In this document: positions 1-11,029 of the stretch, in pieces | Numbering within the stretch: the first letter of the stretch is position 1 | Layout: each line of letters opens with the position of its first letter | From: Gnetum montanum | Taxonomy: Eukaryota > Streptophyta > Gnetopsida > Gnetales > Gnetaceae | Assembly (NCBI GenBank): GCA_015680685.1 | Contig: MNCI01023302.1 | Coordinates: forward strand, 1,100,286 to 1,145,356 | Direction: 5' to 3' | DNA: 45,071 nucleotides | Program-made: the position numbers and the translations under genes | Notes under the pieces: model-generated | Databases searched by the model: none | What the model saw: only the letters and a program-made list of their open reading frames with translations | What the model was told of the DNA's origin: nothing

Positions 1-78
1 GGCTGGCTGCAATATCGCGTACGCGATATCGCAGGGATAAACGCGATATCGCGGCCTAGTGCATATGGCGTCTCATCA
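1..78 (-). mobile_element. Partial LTR 'B' (U3 start), cut by the window edge
   Basis: Read on the - strand it starts TGATGAGACGCCATATGC at 78 and matches the LTR starting at 44743, except for an extra block of about 34 bp. It contains CGCGATATCGC at 22-32 and 42-53. It appears to be inserted into the LTR that occupies 79-388. Confidence 0.7.
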
Positions 79-388
79 GCAATAAATAACATTAAATAAA
101 ATCCTATTCCATGCACTGCAAGGTTTATCCAGGAAGTTCGTCTTTATTGTCGTACACAACTTGTGTTCAGGTACAATGCTGCTCGAATAAAGATCCGTTC
201 ACTTTAGGACTCCTACTATGGGCACATGGAAAATATTCTATCTCTAGAGTGATCAATCTGCCAAAGTTTCCCTACTTTTAGCCTAGGATGATGAAACAAG
301 GGAGAGTCGCCTCTTATTTATAGATATGACGGCGCACTGCGATATTGCATACGCGATATCGCGACGGCCACGATATCGTGTCTCATCA
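79..388 (-). mobile_element. Ty3/gypsy-type LTR 'A', 3'-truncated
   Basis: On the - strand the LTR begins TGATGAGAC at 388. It has three GATATC-type palindromes (339-348 diverged, 352-363, 369-380), a TATA box (about 315-323, read as TATAAATAAGAGG) and the R/U5 block shared with the other LTRs of the window. It stops where LTR B begins at 78. No internal retroelement sequence is visible next to it. Confidence 0.7.
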
Positions 389-1710
389 ATAGACAAGAGG
401 CTGAATAAAGGTAGTAGGCAAAGCAAGTTGATCGCCAAGAATGATATTATGTTAAAAGTCGTTACAAATTCTATATATTGATTTCTAAGCATGATGTGTA
501 ATTGGACACTAATAAAAAACATATGAAAAAAAAAATCCTTATGTCCACAAAGAGAACATTGATGATAAACAATTCCCATATGCTATAGACAAGTACAATA
601 GGAAGACCTTGATATATTAAGCATAGTTAAAAAATGCAATTTTTTGGATAAGTGAGAAAATTTCAAATATCTCTCATGTTAATCATCTAAAATTTTAGTG
701 ATAATTGCATCGTGTAGGTCTTATTAAATTTGTTATGAATAAAATAATTATTAGATTATCTCATATGCAACTTTAGAGTCAAAAGTAAAAATAGATTTGC
801 CCTCATTTCAAAAAATATCTCAAAAAACTTGTTGCAAATATTATTAACTTTAAATAAATTATCAAGATTAGACATCAATAGAAACCTTATTCTATGTAAT
901 CCATCTTTCATGAATTCATAAATAGAGAACTATAGTGGGTTTGAATTTACTGCAAATGGTGCACAATGTAGATGAATGAGTAGCCTAAGCCCCTTCATTA
1001 AAATGAAGCCACTTAGACTAATTTGTATTAAATAGGAAAACCTCTAGGAAAGATGAATAATTAATTTGTTTCTTGCTGTGCTAATTTCTTTTTTTAATGG
1101 ACTCAAGTTGAAAAGCTATCAACAAGTTCTATTGCAATTTATTTTTTATTTTTGACCGTTGTATTCATTGCTCTTTGACTAAGGTATTCCTTTTTTTATA
1201 AAAAGCCCTTTAGTGAGAAATGAAGATGTGCAAGATTGCTTTAGGACAAGGCTTAATTCTTTTTCTCCCTTGAGGAGGTTTTTCATGATTAATTATAAGG
1301 ATAGAAAAAAAGCATCTCTAAAGCTATTGGTTTTTTGTTTTTAAATTCTACTTTGAATTTTTTAAATACTATTATTATTTTCAAAGGGCAAATCAATTGC
1401 TTACTTCTACCTCTCTTAATAGTGAAAATGTTGTTAAAAAATTGCATGGGCCCTTGTTTTCCTACTATTATTGATGAAATGGTACAAAGGAAAAGTGAAC
1501 TTAGGTAAAAGAACCTTGGTATTTAGGTTTAATGGAATTCATATTTCAGAAAGCCACTTTGCTATTCACAACATCCATATGAATTGGTCAAAGGAATATT
1601 ATAATAATGCAAGTTCACCTAGATAACTGTCATAAATCGTCTTAAAAAAATTCCATTTCGACAGGGCCAGTCTCGAACATTTCACCAAGAGAACTGCTCT
1701 AAATCGTCTT
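389..1710. other. Upstream intergenic sequence
   Basis: AT-rich with no ORF or element I recognise. A 10-bp direct repeat AAATCGTCTT occurs near 1633 and 1701 just ahead of the putative promoter. The short ORFs here look like chance. Confidence 0.5.
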
Positions 1711-1719
1711 CTATAAAAA
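1711..1719 (+). promoter_or_regulatory. Candidate TATA box of the AO gene
   Basis: CTATAAAAA lies about 320 bp upstream of the AO start codon, before a purine-rich run. If used, it gives a 5' UTR of roughly 280 nt containing upstream ATGs at 1900 and 2019. There is no independent support for the transcription start. Confidence 0.25.
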
Positions 1720-2029
1720 AAAGAAAAAACAAAAAAAAACCCATTCCGGCGGCGACAGTCTTAAATTCTCTTAAGAACTTCAAAACGTCACCGCCTGTGT
1801 CTGACTTCTGTGCTCAGGTCCGCAACTTCTTGAGTGGTGGAGCATTTTTGTTGTTGTGAGATAAATTAGTTTGGACGGACACTTATCGCTTAGCAAAATA
1901 TGGCGGTCCTGTGGTCTGTTGGATTACTTTTGGTGTGGATCGAGAGTAAAACTCACTGGACGCAGGTGCTAAATATGTTGTATGCACATTTGAGCCACAA
2001 GCTGAATCAGGTGAATCTGTGCTTCCCTC

Positions 2030-2186
2030 ATGGCAAAACAGATTCAGAACCAAAATTCTATTGTTTTTGCCGTCAATGGAGAAAGAATGGAGGCCAGTCT
2101 CTCAGAATTGCATCCATCAACTACGCTGCTGGAGTATATTCGACATCGTACCAAGTACAGGGCACCTAAACTGGGATGCGGAGAAG
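2030..2186 (+). CDS. AO: AO exon 1 (residues 1-52)
   Basis: Encodes the start of the plant-type ferredoxin domain, from MAKQIQ to KLGCGE. The ATG was chosen because the family-conserved VNGER segment begins at residue 15 and no upstream in-frame ATG extends the homology. The start context has G at +4 but C at -3, so it is only moderately strong. The exon ends in phase 1 at GAAG|GTGAAT, which splits the CGEGGCGAC iron-sulphur motif across intron 1. Confidence 0.9.
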
Positions 2187-3429
2187 GTGAATTTAAGCAA
2201 AATTTCCGTTGTCTTTATGGAAAATATTATGCTTCTCTTTGCGTAAGATTTTGTAGCTTGTTTGCAGGTTATCACTTAAAATTTGTAGAGTCTGTCTTTC
2301 TTTTTCATGAAAATGGACATGGACATGGCTTGTTTGCAGGCTATCACTCTGTCTTTATTTTTCATGAAAATAGACATGAAAATGTAATATCTGTCGAATA
2401 AATCCTCTGCATCTCGGACTCGGTTTCAGTTTAAAAAATGGCTTCATATTGTTGTGGTTTCGGGTAATGGGGTCCTTTCACGTGGGTTTTTGACATTCTT
2501 TGTTATTGTTGAGAAATGGCTTCTGGGTCGTGCACATGCTTTCCGAATTGTTCAGAGATAGAAGCTTTTGTCCATTTTGGATGTTTCTGGATTTTAAGTT
2601 AATAACTGAAACTGAAATTTTTTTACTTAGGCTGACACCTTGTTCCCTTAGATCTATTTGACTAGTTTCAAAATTCTTTTTTAAAATTTTTTCTTAAATT
2701 TATAACCCAGTGCTTATCCATGAAATTTAATATGGTTTTACAGCGGCCTAAACTGAGGTTAACCCTCCTTCTTTCGTATTCAAGCTTGGGACAAGGCTAA
2801 GAATAATGATGATAACTCTATCTGTGGCCTGGCTTTGAATTACCAAGCCAAGACTCTTACTATTAAATTAACCCATCATAACCCATCATAGTCATTAAAT
2901 TTCAGTGGGATTGTTGTGTGTATTTCAGCGTTAACAAGTGTCTTTGAGAAATGGTTTCTGAGGGAGTTCTATAAATTTTTGATTGTTTAATTATGCCTTC
3001 ATTTTACGGAAGAATTTATTGATTTTGCATGTCTTCCACTAAGACAGATTAATGAATTTTATGTGGACTGCGAGTTTGTAGGTGGTTGCGGAGCTTGTAC
3101 AGTTCTTGTATCCAAATACAATTCCGAGACTTGCAGTGAAGAGGAATACACAGCACCTTCTTGCTTAACTCTGGTGGGTTCTGTAGATGGCTGTTCCATT
3201 ACTACTTCCGAGGGTCTGGGAAACGAAAACAAAGGGTTTCATGCTATTCACAGAAGAATTGCAGGTACTTATCACTGCCTAAAAACTATAGTAGTATTTC
3301 ACAGATCCCAAAATTGAAGAGCCAATAGTGTCCCTAGATAGATATTAAACAGAACCTTTAGGATATATTATTATACAAGTTTGCAGAGTCCTTTCTGTTG
3401 AGAAAATTCTTTGGAATTATATATATGTA

Positions 3430-3462
<33 letters not shown>

Positions 3463-6400
3463 CAGCAGACATTGAAGGCTTGGTAATAAGGTACAATTCA
3501 TTCTGTTTAGGCATCTTTGTGAAGAATTGAAGTGTTCTTGCCCGGTAGAACGTAAGATTCGTGAGAAGGTGCGAAACAATTTGATTGTTCTATGTTTCTT
3601 TTTTCAGGATTCCATGCATCTCAGTGTGGATTCTGTACCCCTGGAATGTGCACGGCGATTTATGGTGCTCTCACTAAAGCTCAAAACAAAGGAAAATTTA
3701 ACACAGTGAATTGTATTTTTAATATTTCATCTTTGGAAGCCGAAAAAGCAATTCAAGGGAACTTGTGCAGATGTACAGGATACAGACCTCTTGCTGATGT
3801 ATGTAAAAGCTTTGCTGCAGATGTCGATTTGGAGGATTTAGGCCTAAATTCTTTCTGGGGGAAAAATGACAAGCCTGAACATATAAAGCTGCCTCCTTTC
3901 AAGAAGGTTAATACTATACCTGAGTTTTTGAAGAGAATCAAATCAAGTGTGAACTCTGGTGGCCATGGAGGATCGGTTGTAACCTTTTCTTACCAAAAAT
4001 TTGGCAGCGGTCAGGAATATAAATGGATTAAGCCAGGTACTTTGAAAGATCTTCTAAACATATTAGACACTTTGCCTGGAAATGATTTGGAAGTTAAATT
4101 AGTAGTAGGAAACACAAGTGCTGGAGTATACAAAGAACTTCATCCTACAGTATTTATTGATATAAGCAACATTTCTGAACTAAACATTATAAAATTCACA
4201 AATGACACTATAGAAGTTGGAGCTGCTGTGACAATTAGCAAGTTGATTGAATTTCTGGAAGATTATGAGACTAATTACAATTTGTCCTTTAAACAGAATA
4301 ATTGCAACTCAGTTTTTAGAACAATTGCCAATCATTTCAAACAGGTTGCTACTGTGCATGTTCGAAACACAGGAAGCATTGGTGGGAACTTAATGATGGC
4401 AAAAATGCTATCATTTGATTCAGACATTGCCACAGTCTTCTTAGGGTTGGGTGCATCAGTTAAAGTTATTGGCACCCGAAGGCAAAAATCTTTGTTAGAA
4501 ATGGAAGAATTTCTGACTAAACCCTGTTTTGATTCTGGTTCATTGTTGTTTTCAGTTATTATTCCTCACTGGAATGAAGCAGTTTCTGTCAATGGAGAAT
4601 ATAATACTCATAGATTTTTATTCAAAACATATCGAGCAGCTCCTCGTCCTCTAGGTAACGCAGTTTCCTATGTAAATGCTGCTTTCCTGATTAAAATTGC
4701 ATCTGAGAAGCAGTCAGATCAATGCAAGATAGAATGTGCTCAGCTAGCATTTGGTGCATTTGGGACAGCTCATGCCATTAGGGTTAGGGCAGTAGAGAAC
4801 TTCTTGATTGGAAAAGTAATTAATCCTGCTGTTCTTCTGGAGGCAATTGAGATCCTGAAAATGTGTGTGGTTCCAGGCAAGAAAGCCACAAAGGCATCCT
4901 ATAGAAGAAGTGTTGCTGTTGGTTTCCTTTTTCATTTCTTTTTGCCTTTTCTAAGTTGTGCATCAGCTTCTGGAAATGAATTGGATGGAGGATCAGAGGG
5001 AGAACAACTAAACCATGTTAAACTGAATGGCAATTTAAATGGGGGTGATTGTCAAAAGCAGGAAGTCATTGATGCAGATGTCATGCCAAAAAGTCTGGTA
5101 GTTGGGAAACAGGTGATGGAAAAACACTATGATTTTGAACCTGTGGGCCAGCCTGTAGAGAAAGTTGGTGCTACGCTTCAGGCATCAGGTACATGCACAT
5201 TTAAGTGTCAATACCTTTGAGGATGCTTAAATAAATTTTCAAGATATTATATGCATTTTGATTTCATCTTTTTGAGAGTTTTGTTACGAGGCAACACTGT
5301 ACAGAATAGAATGGTGATCCAACTAACAACAAAGCGAACACACACATTGACAGACTTCTGTCTTGTTTAATGCTTATGGGAACATGAGGACTTCGCTTAT
5401 GGTTGCTGCGCTCTTTGATGCGGCAAAATAAGCATATGACATGCTTTGAAAACATATAGTATGTATTCATTCCTATGCTTGCCTAAAGTAGTTTACCCTT
5501 TTTTAGTGCCCATATTTGGAAGTCGGGCTTCTGTAGGAATTAACAGTGCAAGAGATCAGACTTAAGATAGCGCCTAAGATATAAATGCTTGAGTTTAAAA
5601 AATGATTATAAATTGGTCCATGAAATACGCTTACGTTTAGCATAAAGATCCTAGAATGATGGAGAATAACTTTGGTGAACGAGGGATGGACAGAGGAAGT
5701 AAGTTCGTTCCAGGGGTGTAATTTCCTTGCACTGCAGGGAATCTATAGGAATTAACAGATAACACTAGTAAGGATACCAGTATTATGAAGAATTTCATGT
5801 TTATGCAATTGGATGGAATAAAGAAACTTAATTAAGCCATTGAAAATTACACAGTGACTATTCTCCCTAGGACATTCAAATCATCTATAGATGAGATTTA
5901 TAAGCAATGTAGTGCTAGCTGAAAACATTCTTTCACGGATTGTTGGGCATACTACCTTTTTCATAAAAAACACTCAACATTATGTTAATTTTATCTATGC
6001 GATCACATTGGAACTGAAGGATACCCTAGTCGGTTTTGATGTTGTCTCTCTTTTCACTATGATTCCATTAAGAGGAACCTTTAGAGTTATCAATGAAAAA
6101 GTTAATAAGAAAATAGTCAATCTTGTCAAGCTATGTTCAGAAATAACTTATTTTAGATATGATAATGTATACTGTGAACAATTGCAAGGAGTTCCAATGA
6201 GATCACCTCTCTCTTATTGTAGCCAATCTATACATGGAAGACTTTGAACATAAAGCTTTAAATTCATACAAATTAAAGTCAAAGTAGTGGATTAGATATG
6301 TTGGTGATATAGAATGCATTTGGTAACATGGAAAAGATGAAATTAACAAATTTCATACTTATAAATAGCATTGATTGAAGTATTCAATTTACTATTGAGA

Positions 6401-9400
6401 AAGAACATAATAACTCCCTTTATTTTTTAGATGTTAACGTTAACAAAATCATGGAGTATAATGATAATCTAACTAGCGTTGGGGAAATCTATAAGAGGAA
6501 AACTCATTGACAAATACTTGGTTGCTAATTCCAACCATCCCTTTAGTCATAAGATAGGAATTTTAAGAACTTTAATGTTTAGAGCCCTTATAGTTTGTAA
6601 TATAAAAACTTTAACAAATGAATTTGAATATCTTAACCATGGCTTTAAACTTAATAGATATAACTTTAAAACTATTGAAAAGGCTTGGAATGATAGCATT
6701 AACAACTGGCAAATTGCCTTTGAAATGGGCATTGGAGTGAGAGCGAGAGTTGGAGCAAGAGTGGGCATGGGAGAGGGGCAGGCAATCGATGGTAGCAAGC
6801 ATGGTGGTGAAGGGTAGGGTGTTGGCAACGGGATGGGCAGTGGAGATCGTAGTTTGCCGTCGGGGGGGGGGGGGGGGGGGGGNTAGTTGGGGGTCAGCTT
6901 AGGGCAGTGATGGTGTTTCAAGGTTAGGGGAGGCTGATGGGAGTATAGGTGGGCAGTCAAGTGGAGAGGGTGTGATAGGGGTTCATGGCACGACTGGGTG
7001 GAGATTGGGGGTTGGTGGCATCAGCTCGTGCTCCTAGAAGGAAAGGTATTTGGTTGGTGGCATTAGCTCGTGCTCCTTGAAGGAAAGGTATTTGTAGTTG
7101 CAAGTGCTGCACATGCCAAGTGAGGGCTTGTAGACCATGGAGCTTAGCTTGATAGGAAAGTTTGTGTCCATAGGTGTGAGACCATAGATGGAGTTAATAA
7201 AGAAATGGGTGGTGGCAAGGTGGGGCTTGGGGGATGTTGGGATTCATAGCCTGTCGGAAAACCTGCTACTCTTTATTTTTAAATTGGCAAAAGATCAGGA
7301 TAGGGTGTTGCTAGGGGGTCGTGGTTTTTCGGTGCAAGGGGCCTTACCTTGGTGCTTGGGTGCACATAGGGTCTCTGACCTTTTCTCTCGCATGTTGGTA
7401 TGGATTCGGGTTTTAGGCATCCCATGGGAATTATGGACAACAAATTTCTTGAAATCCTTGGCAACTTTCTTTGGGGAGTTCATCACCTTTGATAAGTTCA
7501 CTGACACTATGGAGTGTAGGGGGTTTACCCGATTTTGTGTTTGGAGGTCATTGTTATCCAAGGACCTTGTTAACAAAGTGGTCTTGGATCTACCATTTGG
7601 GGAAGAAAAAGTCTGTGTGTAGAATACAAGAATCTTTTGCCCGACAAGCCTCCTGCGGCTCAGTCAAGTACTATGCCCCATTGTATGATTTGTGAGAAAG
7701 CCAATCATTAGGCTGCGGCTTGCAAGGTTAGGGCTAGAGCTAGTGTACTTGAGTAGGAGGAGGGGGTTGGGTGGACATTGGTTGGGCATCGGGGTCACCT
7801 TGTTTTTGGGCCCAAGGAGATTGGTGGTCCTTTTGGTCAGGGGGTTTGGGGGTCAACTCCCTTGCCGCCTTGAAGATTGATGCCACTGTTTGATAGAGGA
7901 GGCCCATGCTAGGGGATTGGGTATCTGTGGTGCATGGTTCCTCAATGCCATATATGGTGAGGTCCCAAGGGTAGAGATGGAGTCTCTTGGCGGGTTCCCA
8001 GTCTCGTTAGACTTTGGGAAAAATGGTCTACTTGTAGACCATGAAAATCATGTCCTAGAATTGTAGGGGTTAGGGTACACCCTATAGAAGAAATATCCTA
8101 AAGGATATTGTGCATAGGGAAGATTGCAAGATTGTTTGTTTGAAGGAGACAAAGTTGCAATATAGAGAATCGCAGGTGCTACAGTGGGATGGGTGGCAGA
8201 TGTAGTTTGTCCCTAGTTGTGGTAGGATTGGGGGTCTAACTGTCCTTTCCAAGCTACACTTTGATTTTGTGGATTCTTCTCTGTGGAGCATCTTTATTGG
8301 GTTGGTTTCGTCGGGTTTTTGGCTTACCAACTTTTATGGTGCTCAATGTTGGGAGGAGTGGCTAGTTGAGCTTAGGTGGATATCTTCAGTTTTACTAGAT
8401 AGACAAAAATGGATCTTGCTTGGGGATTTCAACCAACGATTACATGCCTAGGAGAAATCCAATGGGGCGGTTACTGAACTTGTTGGATGCAGACAATTCA
8501 TATAGTTTTTGCACACCAATGATTTTGTGGGCATGGAGATAAAAAATTGCCTTTTCACTTGGAGTAAGAAGCATTGGGGGTGGGATCAAGTTCTTTCCTA
8601 GATTTACAGAGTTTGAGTTAGCTCTAATATTTTGATGAATCATGATGGTCAAGTCTTAGGGAAAAAAAGATAGGCTTTGGACCATAGGTTGTTGATCTGC
8701 TAGATTGGTAGGATTCCATAGCTTGCCTTCTCACCATTTCGTTTTGAGAGGTTGTGGCTTTTCAAGCCCTAGTTAAGATCGTTGGTATCAGAGATTTGGG
8801 TTCAATACCCTTCTCAGTGGGATTTGCAAGACTTTCTCAAGTACAGGCTCAACATGTTGAAAAGGGAGATTCACTTAAAGGAGGAAAAGTACGCTTTTCG
8901 TATTCACTGAGAGGTCTTACAAACTAGACTACTTGATATACAAGCTTGACAAGGGCTCAAGGAGTCTCTTGAAGAGAATGAGTAGGATGTTCTTAAGGAT
9001 CTTCAAGCGTTAGTAGAGGAGATGACCTATTGGTGGTAGAGTTCTAGGGTTAGATGGCTAAAGGATGGGGACATACCTACTTGTTTTTTCTTTGCCATGG
9101 AAAAATCCGACGGCCAATCCAAGAAGATTCATCACTCGATGCACGAAGGGATGTCTCTAACCCAGACCCATGAAATCACCTAGGTACTTCAAACCTATTA
9201 TGCTAATGTTTGGTGTTGGCATGACACCTTGCCACTTTCTGTCCGTGTGCAAAAATTTTTGAGTATGGAAGATAACCGCCGCTTGCTTGAACCCTTCACT
9301 TGGGTTGAGTTGGAGGTTGCCATGGCTACTTTGAAGGTTGATAAGGCTGTTGGGCCAAATGGTTGGCCTATTGAATTCTTTAGGGTGTTTGTGGATGTGC

Positions 9401-10991
9401 TTGGGTGAAATATGTTGGATGCTTTCAATTCTAGGCTTTGATGGCAACAAGTGTGCCGTGAAATCAACTACTGCAGGGTTGTGCTCATTCACAACATGGT
9501 GAACCCCACAAATTTGTCTCAATTTAGACCCATTGGTGTCTATAATACCTTACTTAGGTTGTTTACTAAGATGTTGGTGCGGTGGTTGTCTCCTCTTATG
9601 CTGGTGCTTGTGGGAGGACATCAAGTTGGGTTTGTTAAGGGTTGTTTCCTTTAGGACCAGGTGATTCTATTGCAAGAGATTATTCACTCACTCCAGCTGT
9701 CTAGATACCCTAGTATATGTCTCAAGTTAGACATCATGAAAGCATATGACTTGGTTAGCTGGGATGCTTTGAGAGAGATTATGCTTCGTAAGGGATTTCA
9801 TACCAATTTCGTTAGCCTTTGCATATATCTTTAGTCTTTGGCTTCGTATTCTTTTGACATAGATGGGAAGCTTAGGGGTTTTCACCCTTGGATGAGGTTT
9901 AAGACAAGGAGACCCTTTGTTCCCTTATTTGTTTATCATGGTGATGGATACCATGTAGGAGTATTGTAAAGGGGAAGGGGTGAAAGGGCTTAACATTGCA
10001 AGGGTGGATTGATAGGTAGAGCATTAAGTAGATGACATGATTTTGTTCACACAAGCCGTAGTGTTGCAAGTGATTGCAGTTGACAGAGTGTTTGACATGA
10101 TGGAAAAGAAAATTGGGTTAGAAGTCAACAAAGGAAAGTCTACGCTTCACCTTATTAATGCTGATGGCCATGTGCAGGGGAGGATTACCCAGGTGTTCGG
10201 CATATTGCTTGGCTCAAATCATGATTTTTACCTTGGCATGCCTATCTTTGCTTGGCACAGGAAGAAAATCACAGGAGTGTAGAGAACAAGATTGGATGGA
10301 GCCATGCAACTGCAAAAATAGTAGGATTGGACACATGAAACCAACGTTAGATCCTGGCTTCGTAGGGGCAAATGCTCTTATGTTATAATGAATGTTAATC
10401 GCAATTCCTCTTGGTAGATACTTCGATGTTTCATAAGGAGAATGTTCGTTAAACTTCACCCAGATGGAAAAGGGGATGCAACTACTTGCACATGAAAGGA
10501 AGCGGATTTCAAAAGATTCCAAGAGGTTGTAGCTTTTGTGGACACGGAATGGTATTAGGCTGTGTTGGATGCCATCCATGCATAGGAATGCGTCACTTGT
10601 GAGTGCGTTTGGTTGCCTCACCACATCTGAGGATGTCTTTGCCTCCAAAGGTTTTGGGGGATGTTTGGTTTCTGTTGGTTTTCTTGTTTAGGCTATTTCT
10701 TTTGATGGCAGGGGCCTTCTTTTGGTACGGTTTTGGGTGCCCATGAATATGCCCGGTGTGTTGAATGTTTATTTGTGTTTGGGTGTTTGTGAGTACGTGC
10801 GGGATTCTTTGGTTGGGAATGTTGGTTTTAACAAGGTTCCACTATGTGTGGCTGAGGTGGACATCTGGGGGGTTGTTTCCTTACTGGTCGGGGCATTTTT
10901 GGCTTGTTTTGGATTGGGGGATTTAGTGAACCTGTCCATTTTTGATTGTACATAAGCTATACGGATTTTAATTTGATAACTTGAACTTTCT

Positions 10992-11029
<38 letters not shown>

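Larger units (their letters stand above)
6725..8000 (+). pseudogene. LINE ORF1: DUF4283-type nucleic-acid-binding protein with CCHC knuckle
   Basis: It starts at [18 protein letters not shown] (ATG 6725) and is soon frame-broken by G-rich tracts and a 42-bp tandem duplication (7010-7093). The clear part is 7188-7622, with [22 protein letters not shown] and [11 protein letters not shown], the DUF4283 pattern of plant LINE ORF1 proteins. A zinc knuckle CMICEKANH-stop-AAAC (CX2CX4HX4C) follows at about 7674-7727 in another frame, with a TAG inside. The protein would coat LINE RNA. Confidence 0.75.

Noticed and set aside
5189-5220. Extension of AO exon 3 to the stop at 5218-5220 as the normal coding end
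   Set aside because: A good donor at 5189 and the resumption of the protein at 21575 in matching phase show this is intron; kept only as a possible retention isoform.
6862-6882. G run as a regulatory G-quadruplex
   Set aside because: It sits in a dead LINE and is followed by an N; its length may be an assembly artefact.
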